Notes: generated by a model not told the origin, from the letters alone. A DNA stretch of 64,000 bases from Sphingobium sp. AP49 (GCF_000281715.2 NZ_CP124576.1:3941001-4005000); one strand, 5' to 3'; numbered from the stretch's first letter, positions 11,176 through 20,737 are shown. Program-made: numbers and translations.

Positions 11176-14100
11176 ATGACCAGACCCATTTTCTTCGATC
11201 CCACCGGCCGGCGCGGCATCTGGGCGCGGCGCGCCCTCGCCGCCCTGCTGTGCGCCATCATTGCCGCCACCATCGCCTTTGCGACGACGCTGATCGCCGT
11301 CCCGTCGGAAGGCGACCTGGCATTGCCCCTGCCCCAGCCACGCGCCGCGCATCTGACCGGCATGTCGCGGCTGCGCCATGACCTGTCCAAATGGCTGCCC
11401 CATTGGCCCGACCACAAGCCGCAGGCGCGCCCGCTCAATGTCGGCTTCTATGTTCCCGATGACGAGACCAGCATCGCCTCGCTGCGGCGCCATGTCGGCC
11501 AGCTCGACTGGGTCGTGCCCGCATTGGTGACGGTGCCGGGCCGCGATCCCCATCCGCACTTCCTGGACGATCCGCGCCTGGATCAGATGATCGCCAGCAT
11601 GGGCCGCCCGCCCAAGCTGATGCCGATGGTCCAGAATATCGGCAAGCAGGGCTGGAACGGCATCGATGCCGCCCGCCTGCTGGGCAATCCGGTCGCCAGC
11701 CGCCAGCTCGCCCAGCAGCTCGCCGCTTCGGTCGCGGCCCATCATGATGCCGGGCTGGTGATGGACTTTGAATCCCTGCCCAGTGGCGCATTGCCGGCCT
11801 ATCTCCATTTCCTGCGCCAGCTGCGCACCGACCTGCCCGCCCGCGCAAAGCTGGCGGTGACGGCTCCAGCCGGCGAGGACTGGCCGCTTGCGCGCCTCAG
11901 CCAGATCGCCGACCATGTCATCTTCATGGCCTATGACCAGCATTGGCAAGGCGGCACGCCCGGCCCGATCGCCGCGCAGGACTGGTTTGCCCGCTCGGTC
12001 GAGGATGCCAGCCGCCGCATCGGCCGCGACCGCATCATCGTCGCGCTCGGCAGCTATGGCTATGACTGGCACGATGGCGGCGCCGACGCCCTGTCCCTCG
12101 ACGAAGCCTGGCTCGCCGCACATGACAGCGATGCGCCAGTGACATTCGACCCCGCCAGCGGCAATGCCGGTTTCGCCTATGACGAGGACGGCCATCGCCA
12201 TCAGGTCTGGATGCTGGATGCCGCCGCCACCTGGAATGAGCTGCAGGCGCTCCGCCGCCTCGGCATTCAGGGTGTGGCGCTGTGGCGGCTTGGCAGCGAA
12301 GACCCGGGCGTCTGGCCCGGCCTCACCGCCTTCCGCAACGGCGGCCGGCCGGACCTGCGTCAGGTCGCGAGCAGGCTGAATACCGATGTCGAGGGTTCGG
12401 GCGAGATATTGCGCATCACCGCGACGCCCACCGATGGCAGCCGCTCGATCGCCTTCGGGCCGCAGGGCACGATCCTGCGCGAGACCTATCATGTCCTGCC
12501 CACCCCCTATCAGGTACAGCGGACCGGCGGCGCCCAACCCAAAATGCTGGCGTTGACGTTCGATGATGGCCCGGACGCGACCTGGACACCGAAGATCCTG
12601 GCCGTGCTGGAACATTTCCATGTCCCCGGCACCTTCTTCGTCATCGGCGAAAATGCGCTGGAACATCCCGGCCTGCTGCAGCGGATCGTCGCCGACGGCG
12701 ACGAGATCGGCAACCACAGCTACAGCCATCCCAACCTCGCCACCTGGTCGGACGAGAGCACGCGCCTCGAACTCAACGCCACCCAACGGCTGGTCCAGGC
12801 CTATACCGGCCGCAGCATGAGGCTGTTCCGCGCGCCCTATTTCGGGGACGCCGAACCGACCACGGCAGACGAGCTTGGGCCGGCACTGGCGGCGCAGAAG
12901 GCGGGCTATACCGTCGTCGGCCTGCACGTCGATCCCAATGACTGGCAACGGCCGGGCACCGACGCGATCGTCCGCCAGGTGATCGATCAGGTTCATGCTG
13001 CCGATGCCGACCGGTCGGGCAACATCATCCTGCTGCACGACGGCGGTGGCGAACGGTCGCAGACGGTCGCCGCCCTGCCGCAGATCATCACGACCCTGCA
13101 AAAGGAAGGCTATCGCTTCGTGCCGGTGTCGCAGCTAGCCGGCCTGTCGCCGCGGGCCGCAATGCCGCCGGTGCGCGCTGGCGACCTGACCGCCGTACGG
13201 GTCGACGTCGCCATGTTCATCACCCTGGCGGCAATCTCCGCCCTGCTCGGCTGGATCTTCTATGTCGCCATCTCGCTCGGCATTGCCCGCGCACTGCTGA
13301 TGACCTTCCTCGCCTGGTTCCAGACCCGGCGCGACCGTCCGGCGCCGCCCGTCTATCAGCCGACCGTCTCGGTCATCATCCCCGCCTATAATGAGGCGCG
13401 GGTGATCGAGGCATCGGTGCGCCGCGTGCTGGCCAGCGACTATCCCGCATTGCAGCTGATCGTCGCCGACGACGGGTCGAAGGACGAGACCAGCGCGATC
13501 GTCGCCCGCGCCTTTGCCGACGATCCGCGCGTCACCCTGCTCACGCTACAGAATGGCGGCAAGGCGGCAGCGCTCAACCGCGCGCTCAAGGATGCCACTG
13601 GCGAGATATTGATCGCGCTCGATGCCGACACCCAGTTCGAGCCGCTGACGATCGCCCGGCTGGCACGCTGGTTCGCCGATCCCGCCATCGGCGCGGTGGC
13701 CGGTGACGCCCGCGTCGGCAACCGGGTCAATCTGGTCACCCGCTGGCAGGCGCTGGAATATATCACCGCGCAGAATCTGGAACGGCGCGCGCTGGCCGGT
13801 TTCGATGCCATGACGGTCGTGCCCGGCGCGGTCGGCGCCTGGCGCCGGGCCGCGCTCGACGCGGTCGGTGGCTATCCCGAAGACACGCTGGCCGAGGATC
13901 AGGATCTGACCATCGCGATCCAGCGCGCCGGCTGGCGCGTCACCTTCGATCCCGAAGCGGTTGCCTGGACCGAGGCGCCCGAAAGCTTTAAGGCGCTGTC
14001 GAAGCAGCGCTATCGCTGGGCCTTCGGCACGCTGCAATGTCTGTGGAAGCACGCCGCCATCCTGCGCAGCCGCAAGCCGACCGGCCTGGCGCTGGTAGGC

Positions 14101-14490
14101 ATGCCACAGGCCTGGCTGTTCCAGATCGTCTTCGCCGCCATCTCGCCGTTGATCGACCTGGCCCTGATCCTGTCGATCGCCGGCACGATCCTGCGCGTGC
14201 AGCAGCATGGCTGGGCACAGACCAATGGCGACGTCGCGACCATGGCGCTCTACTGGCTGGTCTTTACCGGCATCGACATCGCCTGTGGCTGGATGGCCTA
14301 CCGGCTGGACGGCAACAAGGCCCGCTACCCCGCGCATCTGCTGGTCGGCCAGCGCTTCGTCTACCGCCAGATCATGTATTGGGTGGTGGTGCGCGCGATC
14401 GCCTCGGCCATTGGCGGCTGGGTCGTGGGCTGGGGCAAGCTGGAACGATCGGGCCGCGTCTCGGTCGCCCCCCGCACCCATCAGGCATGA
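11176..14490 (+). CDS. Three-domain GH18-like / polysaccharide deacetylase / GT2 glycosyltransferase
   Basis: This 1104-residue membrane protein joins three activities. After an N-terminal transmembrane helix (about 13-38) comes a GH18-like barrel (about 85-400) with LVMDFESLPSG in place of the chitinase DxxDxDxE strand. Next is a NodB-type deacetylase with TFDDGPD (461-467) and HSYSHP, then membrane helices and a processive GT2 domain with SVIIPAYNE (near 732), DADTQ, EDQDL (907-911) and QRYRW (944-948), and final helices. It probably polymerises, deacetylates and trims a beta-linked N-acetylhexosamine polymer. An in-frame TTG further upstream was rejected. The RBS for this ATG is weak. Confidence 0.9.
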   Translation: MTRPIFFDPTGRRGIWARRALAALLCAIIAATIAFATTLIAVPSEGDLALPLPQPRAAHLTGMSRLRHDLSKWLPHWPDHKPQARPLNVGFYVPDDETSIASLRRHVGQLDWVVPALVTVPGRDPHPHFLDDPRLDQMIASMGRPPKLMPMVQNIGKQGWNGIDAARLLGNPVASRQLAQQLAASVAAHHDAGLVMDFESLPSGALPAYLHFLRQLRTDLPARAKLAVTAPAGEDWPLARLSQIADHVIFMAYDQHWQGGTPGPIAAQDWFARSVEDASRRIGRDRIIVALGSYGYDWHDGGADALSLDEAWLAAHDSDAPVTFDPASGNAGFAYDEDGHRHQVWMLDAAATWNELQALRRLGIQGVALWRLGSEDPGVWPGLTAFRNGGRPDLRQVASRLNTDVEGSGEILRITATPTDGSRSIAFGPQGTILRETYHVLPTPYQVQRTGGAQPKMLALTFDDGPDATWTPKILAVLEHFHVPGTFFVIGENALEHPGLLQRIVADGDEIGNHSYSHPNLATWSDESTRLELNATQRLVQAYTGRSMRLFRAPYFGDAEPTTADELGPALAAQKAGYTVVGLHVDPNDWQRPGTDAIVRQVIDQVHAADADRSGNIILLHDGGGERSQTVAALPQIITTLQKEGYRFVPVSQLAGLSPRAAMPPVRAGDLTAVRVDVAMFITLAAISALLGWIFYVAISLGIARALLMTFLAWFQTRRDRPAPPVYQPTVSVIIPAYNEARVIEASVRRVLASDYPALQLIVADDGSKDETSAIVARAFADDPRVTLLTLQNGGKAAALNRALKDATGEILIALDADTQFEPLTIARLARWFADPAIGAVAGDARVGNRVNLVTRWQALEYITAQNLERRALAGFDAMTVVPGAVGAWRRAALDAVGGYPEDTLAEDQDLTIAIQRAGWRVTFDPEAVAWTEAPESFKALSKQRYRWAFGTLQCLWKHAAILRSRKPTGLALVGMPQAWLFQIVFAAISPLIDLALILSIAGTILRVQQHGWAQTNGDVATMALYWLVFTGIDIACGWMAYRLDGNKARYPAHLLVGQRFVYRQIMYWVVVRAIASAIGGWVVGWGKLERSGRVSVAPRTHQA

Positions 14491-14502
14491 ACAAAGTGTA
14501 AC

Positions 14503-14970
14503 ATGACTCGCGACCCCGCCTCGATCATTCTGCCCGCAACGAAAGCCGAGGATATGGCCAGGCACATGGAGGCCCCGCGCATAGACAAGACCGCAACCAG
14601 CCGCCTGCTGATCGGCCTGGCGCTGTGCGCAGCGCTGATGAGCGGGGCCTTCTTCCTGCATGTCCGCCGCGATGCGGAGGATCATGGCAGCGTGTCCGGC
14701 GCCAGCGCGCAGCTGTTGCCCGGCCTGACGTTGGAAAATGCCGAGCCGGCGGGCTCCGGCCTGATTGTCACCAGCATGGAATCCAGCGGCCCGGCCGCGC
14801 GCGCGGGCATTGCCGTGGGGGACGATCTGGTGAAGATCGATGGCACGCCGATCGCCTCGCTGGACCAGGCCAGCGCTTTCCTGACCGATCATCGCAGCGC
14901 GCGCATCACATTGGACTTGCGGCGCCGGGATGCCATCCGCATGGTAACGCTCGATCGTTCGCAGGATTAG
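14503..14970 (+). CDS. Membrane-anchored PDZ domain protein
   Basis: This 155-residue protein has one transmembrane helix (about residues 34-53) and a periplasmic PDZ domain (about 68-150) with SSGPAARAGIAVGDDLVKID, the classic carboxylate-loop and helix region. There is no protease domain, so it may be a scaffold or a sensor of exposed C-termini. It starts 12 bp after the synthase gene and ends 12 bp before a response regulator, suggesting it feeds information to that two-component pair. The start is uncertain: ATGs at 14554 and 14566 would shorten the cytoplasmic tail. Confidence 0.75.
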   Translation: MTRDPASIILPATKAEDMARHMEAPRIDKTATSRLLIGLALCAALMSGAFFLHVRRDAEDHGSVSGASAQLLPGLTLENAEPAGSGLIVTSMESSGPAARAGIAVGDDLVKIDGTPIASLDQASAFLTDHRSARITLDLRRRDAIRMVTLDRSQD

Positions 14971-14982
14971 GGGGCCGGGCGC

Positions 14983-15669
14983 ATGAGCCACAAGATATTG
15001 GTGGTGGAGGATGACGCCGCCACTGCCGCCTATATTGCCAAGGGCATGACCGAAGCGGGCTTTACCGTCGACCTCGCCGACAATGGCCGGGATGGCCTGT
15101 TCCTCGCCAGCGACGGCAGCTATGGCGCGATCATTCTCGACCGCATGATGCCCGCGATGGACGGCATGGCCGTACTGAAGGCGTTGCGCGCGGCCAGCAT
15201 AGAAACGCCGGTCATCTTTCTTTCGGCACTCGGCACGTCGGAAGACCGGGTCGAGGGACTGACCAGCGGATCGGATGATTATCTGACCAAGCCCTTCGCC
15301 TTCGCCGAACTGCTCGCCCGGGTCCAGCTGCTGCTGCGCAAGGCGGGCGGCAACGCGGCTATCGTCACCAGCCTGCGCTATGACGATCTGGACATGGACC
15401 TGCTCGCCCGCCGGGTGAAGCGCGCCGGCAAGGCGATTGACCTGCAACCGCGCGAGTTCCGCCTGCTCGAATTTTTCCTGCGCCATCCCGATCAGGTCGT
15501 TACCCGCACCATGTTGCTGGAAGGCGTGTGGGATTATCATTTCGATCCCGGCACCAATGTGATCGACGTCCATATCAGCCGCCTGCGCCGCAAGCTGGAC
15601 GATGGTTCCGATCGCCCGCTCCTCCATACCGTGCGCGGCATGGGCTATCGCCTGGGCATCGATGGCTAG
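14983..15669 (+). CDS. OmpR-family response regulator
   Basis: This 228-residue protein has a receiver domain (acidic EDD at 9-11, phosphoacceptor Asp53 in ILDRMMPAMDG, Lys in YLTKPFAFAELLARV) and a winged-helix effector domain (LQPREFRLLEFFLRHPDQVV, and VHISRLRRKLDDG). It resembles regulators of the QseB/CusR branch. The adjacent kinase starts within its last codons (ATGGCTAG), so the two are coupled. The upstream PDZ and polysaccharide genes are likely targets; this is inference from position. Confidence 0.93.
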   Translation: MSHKILVVEDDAATAAYIAKGMTEAGFTVDLADNGRDGLFLASDGSYGAIILDRMMPAMDGMAVLKALRAASIETPVIFLSALGTSEDRVEGLTSGSDDYLTKPFAFAELLARVQLLLRKAGGNAAIVTSLRYDDLDMDLLARRVKRAGKAIDLQPREFRLLEFFLRHPDQVVTRTMLLEGVWDYHFDPGTNVIDVHISRLRRKLDDGSDRPLLHTVRGMGYRLGIDG

Positions 15670-17044
15670 CACGGCTGGCGGCTGGCGCGGCTTTGCCCGG
15701 TCGACCATCGGCCGCTTCGTCGGCCTCGCCTTTCTCTGCCAGTTCCTGGTGACCGGCGGCGTGCTGCTGTTCGTGCAACAGGCGAGCCAGCGCACGATCG
15801 TAGCCGCCGATCGAGATTCCGTTACCGATCTGCGTGACGAATTGCTGGCCATATTGCGGGATCGTGGTGCTGCGGCACTCAGGCAGGATATCGAGCGACG
15901 CCTGCCGACGGTACGCAGCGAACGGATCGTGCTGCTACTGACCGACGCGCAAGGCCATATCGTCGCCGGCAATCTGGGCGCCTGGCCTGCCACCATACCG
16001 GACAACACCTCCTGGCGCATGATCGAACTCTATCGCATCGGCGGCGAGCAACCCGAACCGATCGGTGTCACGACCACCCGTCTGACCGGTGGCGGACGCC
16101 TGCTGACCGGCATCGTCACGTCGCACAGCCTGCAACTGACCCGCATCTATGAAGAGGCGCTGACCATTGCCTTCCTGATGAGCCTGCTGCTGACGCTGAT
16201 CATCGCGATTCTCCTCGGTCGGGTCCTGACGCGACAGATTTCCGCCATTGCCGACACGGCGAATGCGGTGGCGATCGGCGCCTTCCATCGCCGGGTTGCC
16301 ACCGACGGCAGCGGCGATGCCTTCGATCGGCTGGGCCATTCGATCAACGCCATGCTGGAACGGATCGATGCACTGGTCAGCCAGTTGCGGATGATGACGG
16401 ACGGCCTGGCCCATGACCTCAAATCCCCGGTCACCCGCCTCCTTTCGGTGGTCGAGCAGGCCAGCACCCAGACGCGCGACGACCAGGCGCTCGACGCGCT
16501 GGAAAAGGTGCATCGCGAAGCGCAAACCCTGCAAGCAATGCTGTCCACGGCGCTGCTCATCAGCCGCACCGAGGCGGGCTTCGGCGGCGACCGGATGCGC
16601 GACACGGTGATCGCCGAGCTGCTGGAGGATCTGGCCGAGGTTTATGGCCCGCTGATCGAGGATAGCGGCTTCACCCTCCATGTCTCGGCACCGCCCGGGC
16701 TGGCCTTCCCGCTGCACCGCGAACTGGTGAGCCAGGCGATCGCAAACCTGATCGAAAATGCGCTGAAATATGCCGAAGGCGGCGACCGCATTGCACTGGA
16801 CGCGGCGATGGATGGCGACGCGCTGACCATCGGCGTCCGCGACAATGGTCCGGGCATTGCCGCCGACCAGCACGAAGCGGCGATGAAGCGGTTCGGCCGG
16901 CTCGACCCGTCACGCAGCAAGCCCGGATCGGGCCTGGGCCTGTCGCTGGTCGAAGCGGTGGCGCGGCTGCACCATGGCGCGCTGCTACTGGGTGATGCCG
17001 CGCCTGGCCTTAGCGCCACGCTGCGCCTGCGCCGCACCGCCTGA
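15662..17044 (+). CDS. Sensor histidine kinase
   Basis: The start chosen at 15662 overlaps the regulator stop and gives MASTAGGWRGFARSTIGRFV, directly preceding the first membrane helix. The 460-residue protein has two transmembrane helices (about 18-40 and 168-190) bracketing a periplasmic sensor region of about 130 residues. A HAMP domain follows, then HisKA with LAHDLKSPVTR (His251), and HATPase motifs NLIENALKYAEGG, DNGPGIA and GSGLGLSLVEA. It is the partner of the preceding regulator. The signal it detects cannot be read from the sequence. Confidence 0.93.
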   Translation: MASTAGGWRGFARSTIGRFVGLAFLCQFLVTGGVLLFVQQASQRTIVAADRDSVTDLRDELLAILRDRGAAALRQDIERRLPTVRSERIVLLLTDAQGHIVAGNLGAWPATIPDNTSWRMIELYRIGGEQPEPIGVTTTRLTGGGRLLTGIVTSHSLQLTRIYEEALTIAFLMSLLLTLIIAILLGRVLTRQISAIADTANAVAIGAFHRRVATDGSGDAFDRLGHSINAMLERIDALVSQLRMMTDGLAHDLKSPVTRLLSVVEQASTQTRDDQALDALEKVHREAQTLQAMLSTALLISRTEAGFGGDRMRDTVIAELLEDLAEVYGPLIEDSGFTLHVSAPPGLAFPLHRELVSQAIANLIENALKYAEGGDRIALDAAMDGDALTIGVRDNGPGIAADQHEAAMKRFGRLDPSRSKPGSGLGLSLVEAVARLHHGALLLGDAAPGLSATLRLRRTA

Positions 17045-17241
17045 ACGGGGCCATCTTTCTCATGATGTCTGGAAAAGGCACATCCCGGCCGACGGCATAG
17101 CGCGTGCAGTCGCCGGCCATCGACCGGGATGAAGCATTGCCACCCTTTTTGGAGAGGGGGATGACAACGTTGTCCCGCCCATTAGCGTGAAGCTTCGGGG
17201 CTTGCAACAGCAATTTGGAACGGCACAGCGCAGGACATGAA

Positions 17242-17275
17242 AAAAGCCGCCGGCCCAACGGGGCCAGCGGCTTTT
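17242..17275 (-). terminator. Rho-independent terminator of the lactonase/epimerase operon
   Basis: AAAAGCCGC-C-GGCCC and GGGCC-A-GCGGCTTTT pair around an AACG loop with one mismatch. Read on the minus strand it follows the lactonase stop (17296) by about 20 bp and ends in TTTTTT. On the plus strand it also has CTTTTCT, so it could act in both directions, although the upstream kinase gene ends 200 bp away. The 17045-17240 stretch shows nothing else I can support. Confidence 0.85.
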
Positions 17276-17295
17276 CTAATCGGGCCGGGGTCGAA

Positions 17296-18156
17296 TTAAC
17301 CGGCGTAGAGATTGGTCGGCAGGCCCTTCACGCCGCATTCCACCTCGAAAACCGCACCGTCATAGTCGGATTCGGGTAGGCCAATCGCAGCCGAGCTGAC
17401 GAACATGCGGTCGAGGTCGGGACCGGCGAAGGTGATGTTGGTCACCTGCTTGGCGGGCAGTTCGATCGCACGGTCCAGCGTGCCTTCGGGCGAGAAGCGG
17501 CTGATCCGCGAACCGCCCCAATGGGCCACCCACAAATAACCTTCGACGTCCACCGTCATGCCATCGGGATGGCCGTCCGCCTCGGTGAAGGTGATGAAGG
17601 GCTGGCGATCGTGAATCGCACCGTCCGCGCCGCGGCGGAAGCGATACATGATCCGGCGGCCGGTATCGCTGTGATAGAGATAGTCGCCACAGGCCGAGAA
17701 GGCCGGGCCGTTGGGCACGCGATAGCCATCGTCCATCACCGTGACGCTGCCATCGGGATCGAGGCGATAGAGCGCGCCGACATCCTGCTCCTCGGCCATA
17801 TCCATCGTGCCGCACCAGATGCGCCCGTCCTTGTCCGCCTTGCCGTCATTCATGCGATTGCCAGGCAGATGCAGTTCGGGATCATGGATCGGGGTGATCG
17901 CCAGCGGGTCCAGCGTGAAGCTGGCAAAGCCGCTCTGGAAACCGCCGATGAAGCCGCCCTGCGCCCGCTCGGCCACCCAGCCAAGCGGTTCAGGCATGGC
18001 CCAGCGCGAAACCTGGCCGTCGTCCAGCGACAGCCGGTTGAGCGCAGGCGCCAGGATATCGACCCAATAGACCGCATTGTCGCGGGCGGACCAGAGCGTC
18101 CCTTCCCCCAGCGTGTCGCGGATGTCGCCGCGCTCGATCTTGCGCCAGGCGGTCAT
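17296..18156 (-). CDS. SMP-30/gluconolactonase family sugar lactonase, probable L-arabinolactonase
   Basis: This 286-residue cytoplasmic six-bladed beta-propeller hydrolyses sugar lactones with a divalent metal. The expected ligands are visible: Glu18 in TLGEGTLW, Asn in NRMNDGKADKDGRIWCG, Asn in RVPNGPAF and Asp in HPDGMTVDVEGYLWVAHWGG. The family includes L-arabinono-, xylono- and gluconolactonases. The arabinose dehydrogenase at 22833 makes L-arabinono-lactone the likely substrate. It follows the epimerase gene with a 2-bp gap. The exact sugar specificity is inferred from context. Confidence 0.88.
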   Translation of the reverse strand: MTAWRKIERGDIRDTLGEGTLWSARDNAVYWVDILAPALNRLSLDDGQVSRWAMPEPLGWVAERAQGGFIGGFQSGFASFTLDPLAITPIHDPELHLPGNRMNDGKADKDGRIWCGTMDMAEEQDVGALYRLDPDGSVTVMDDGYRVPNGPAFSACGDYLYHSDTGRRIMYRFRRGADGAIHDRQPFITFTEADGHPDGMTVDVEGYLWVAHWGGSRISRFSPEGTLDRAIELPAKQVTNITFAGPDLDRMFVSSAAIGLPESDYDGAVFEVECGVKGLPTNLYAG

Positions 18157-18158
18157 GC

Positions 18159-19307
18159 TCAGCGCTTGACCGACAGGCGGTAGATCATCTGGTGATGATA
18201 GGGCTTGCCCGGATCGACGCGGGCCGAAACGAAGCTCGGCTGGTTGGGCGAGTCGGGGAATTTCTGTGGCTCCAGCGCGATGCCGTCGCCCATGCGATAC
18301 ACATGCTGATTCTTGCCGATGAAGGTGCCGTCCAGGAAATTGCCGGTATAGAATTGCACGCCCGGCTCCGTGGTCAGCACTTCGAGCACACGGCCCGAGG
18401 CCGGATCTTCCAGACGTGCGGCCAGGCCCGGCTCCTTGGTCAGTCCCTTGTCGAGCGCGAAATTATGGTCGTAGCCGCGGCCCGCGATGATCTGCGGATC
18501 ATGGCCGTCGCGAATGCCGTCGGCGACGCGGCGGCCATTGCGGAAGTCGAACACACTGCCTTCGACCGGCTGCAGCTTGCCAGTCGGGATCAGGTTGGCA
18601 TCGACCGGGGTATAGGCCTTGGCCGGGATCGTCAGCACATGGCCGAGCGCACCGTCGGCCGAACCTTCGCCGCCCAGGTCGAAGATCGCATGGTTGGTCA
18701 TGTTGACGATGGTCGGCTTGTCGGTCTTCGCGTCGAACGCGATGCCGAGGTTGCCGCTTTCGTCCAGCGTATAGGTGACGGTGACATCCAGCTTGCCGGG
18801 GTAGCCCGAATCGCCATCGGGGCTGACCAGCGCCAGCACCAGCGTCGCGACCGGGCCGCTCTTGACCGACACGACCTTCCAGGGCTGCTTGTCGAAGCCC
18901 TTGCCGCCGCCATGCAGCGAATTGACCTTGTCGTTGAGCGGCAGCTGATAGGATTTGCCGTCGAGGCTGAACTTGCCGCCGGCGATACGGTTGGCATAGC
19001 GGCCCACGGTCACGCCGAAGAAGTTGGGATGGTCGACATAGCCGGCCAGATCGTCATAGCCCAGCATCACGTCGGCTTGCCTGCCGTCCTTGTCCGGGCC
19101 GGACAGCGACTGGAGCGTCGCGCCATAGCTCAGGATCCTGGCCGACACGCCATGGCTGTTGCTCAGCGTGATCGTCTCGATCGCGGTGCTGTCGGCCAGC
19201 TTGCCGGCCGGCGCGCGGCTGGCATCGGCCGCCATCGCCGTGCCGCTTGCGAGCGAGACAGCCAGTGCGTATGACAGCGCTGTTTTCAAATCGACGACCT
19301 TTCGCAT
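18159..19307 (-). CDS. Secreted aldose 1-epimerase
   Basis: This 382-residue GalM-family protein has a signal peptide (about residues 1-27, ending AMA-ADA). It interconverts alpha and beta anomers of aldoses. The GalM signatures are visible: GVTVGRYANRIAGGKFSLDG, the catalytic His in MTNHAIFDLGG and Glu in TTEPGVQFYTGNFLDG. Its periplasmic location suits anomer conversion of arabinose released from arabinan before uptake. The ATG at 19307 has GAGAGGAAG upstream. It is divergent from the permease across a region holding a GntR-type operator. Confidence 0.92.
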   Translation of the reverse strand: MRKVVDLKTALSYALAVSLASGTAMAADASRAPAGKLADSTAIETITLSNSHGVSARILSYGATLQSLSGPDKDGRQADVMLGYDDLAGYVDHPNFFGVTVGRYANRIAGGKFSLDGKSYQLPLNDKVNSLHGGGKGFDKQPWKVVSVKSGPVATLVLALVSPDGDSGYPGKLDVTVTYTLDESGNLGIAFDAKTDKPTIVNMTNHAIFDLGGEGSADGALGHVLTIPAKAYTPVDANLIPTGKLQPVEGSVFDFRNGRRVADGIRDGHDPQIIAGRGYDHNFALDKGLTKEPGLAARLEDPASGRVLEVLTTEPGVQFYTGNFLDGTFIGKNQHVYRMGDGIALEPQKFPDSPNQPSFVSARVDPGKPYHHQMIYRLSVKR

Positions 19308-19335
19308 GGACTTCCTCTCGTGAAACGCACGCCCA

Positions 19336-19373
19336 TTGACGGGCGGTTACGGGGGATATACTCCGACAAAATA
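19336..19373 (+). promoter_or_regulatory. Promoter and GntR-type operator between epimerase and permease genes
   Basis: TTGACG (19336-19341) and TATACT (19357-19362) are spaced by 15 bp and could form the permease promoter. ATACTCCGACAAAAT (19358-19372) overlaps the -10. Its reverse complement carries the core TGTCGGAGTA, shared with sites near 21690 and 28145. A repressor bound here would block the permease, and possibly the divergent epimerase operon. Confidence 0.6.
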
Positions 19374-19432
19374 AGCGGGCGCAACCCTAGATCGGTCTCG
19401 TCAGCTCGTGGAACTGCACTGGAGAAGGATGA

Positions 19433-20737
19433 ATGGCAGGACCGATTTCCTCAGGCGCTGCGCCGGTCGCAACGCATAACCCCGGCACGCGTTATGGCCC
19501 TGCGCTCGCGCTGTTGGCCAGCCTCTTCTTCATGTGGGGCTTCATCACCGTCATCAACAATACGCTGCTGCCGCATCTGCGCAGCGTGTTCGACCTCAGC
19601 TACACCCAGACGACCCTGATCGAATCGGTCTGGTTCATCGCCTATTTCGTCGCCTCGATTCCCTCGGCCAAGCTGATCGAACGGGTCGGCTACCAGAAGT
19701 CACTGGTGATCGGCCTGCTGATCATGGCCGCGGGTGCGCTGGGCATGACGGTCGCCGCCTCCATCCCCTCCTATGGCGTGACCCTGGTCATGCTGTTCGT
19801 GATCGCCAGCGGCATCACCCTGCTGCAGGTCGCTGCCAACCCCTATGTCGCGGTCGTCGGCAAGCCGGAAACCGCCTCGTCGCGCCTCAACCTGGTGCAG
19901 GCGATGAACTCGGCCGGCACGATGCTGGCCCCAATGTTCGGCGCCTATCTGATCCTGGGCCGATCCAAGGGCGGCACGGCGCAGGGCGATGTCGTCCTGA
20001 CCCAGGCCGAACGCCTGGCCGACGCTCAGTCGGTGGTACTGCCCTATGTGCTGGTGACCATCGTGCTGGTGGTGCTGGCGATCGTCATTGCCCGCTTCCC
20101 CCTGCCCGCCATGGGCGGCGCCACCTCGCGCCTGGCCAAGGAAGAACGCAAGAAACATTCGCTGTGGAAGCATCGCAACCTGGTATTCGGCATCCCCGCG
20201 ATCTTCATCTATCTGATCGCGGAAATCGGCGTCGCCAATCTGTTCGTCAATTTCGTCAGCCAGCCCACCATCGCCAACCTGACCCATGAACAGGCCGGCA
20301 ATTATCTGTCGCTGCTGTGGGGCGGCATGATGGTCGGCCGCTTCGCCGGCTCGGCGATCATGCAGAAGTTCGACGCGGGCCATGTCCTCGCCGCCTTCTC
20401 GATCGGCGCGTTCATTGTGATGATGGTCACCGTCTTCACCACCGGCCCGGTCGCCATGTGGTCGCTGATCCTGGTCGGCCTGTTCCACTCGATCATGTTC
20501 CCGACCATCTTCACCCTGGGCATCAAGGGCCTTGGCCCGCTGACCGAGGAAGGTTCAGGCCTGCTGGTGATGGCGATCGCCGGTGGCGCACTGGTGATCG
20601 TGCAGGGCTGGCTGGCCGACAATTACGGCCTGCAGACCAGCTTCCTGCTGACTGCCGCCTGCGAACTCTATGTCCTCTTCTATGCCCTCTGGGGATCGAA
20701 GACGACGCAGGCGCTGCCGGATCCGGAACTGCACTAA
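19433..20737 (+). CDS. FucP-type sugar MFS transporter, probable L-arabinose permease
   Basis: This 434-residue twelve-helix permease belongs to the L-fucose:H+ symporter group. Diagnostic segments are SLFFMWGFITVINNTLLPHL in helix 1 and, in helix 4, LLQVAANPYVAVVG followed by SSRLNLVQAMNSAGTMLAP. A long central loop (KEERKKHSLWKHRN) separates the two halves. The family imports L-fucose, galactose, glucose or arabinose with protons. Its position between epimerase and arabinose catabolic genes favours L-arabinose. GAGAAGGATGA before ATG 19433 supports the start. Confidence 0.9.
   Translation: MAGPISSGAAPVATHNPGTRYGPALALLASLFFMWGFITVINNTLLPHLRSVFDLSYTQTTLIESVWFIAYFVASIPSAKLIERVGYQKSLVIGLLIMAAGALGMTVAASIPSYGVTLVMLFVIASGITLLQVAANPYVAVVGKPETASSRLNLVQAMNSAGTMLAPMFGAYLILGRSKGGTAQGDVVLTQAERLADAQSVVLPYVLVTIVLVVLAIVIARFPLPAMGGATSRLAKEERKKHSLWKHRNLVFGIPAIFIYLIAEIGVANLFVNFVSQPTIANLTHEQAGNYLSLLWGGMMVGRFAGSAIMQKFDAGHVLAAFSIGAFIVMMVTVFTTGPVAMWSLILVGLFHSIMFPTIFTLGIKGLGPLTEEGSGLLVMAIAGGALVIVQGWLADNYGLQTSFLLTAACELYVLFYALWGSKTTQALPDPELH

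Noticed and set aside
13546..16020. 824-codon minus-strand open frame across the synthase, PDZ and regulator genes
   Set aside because: It spans several well-supported genes on the other strand and has low-complexity composition, with no RBS or recognisable motif.
17010..17258. 82-codon minus-strand open frame after the histidine kinase
   Set aside because: It runs through the terminator and into the kinase 3' end, without an RBS or domain.
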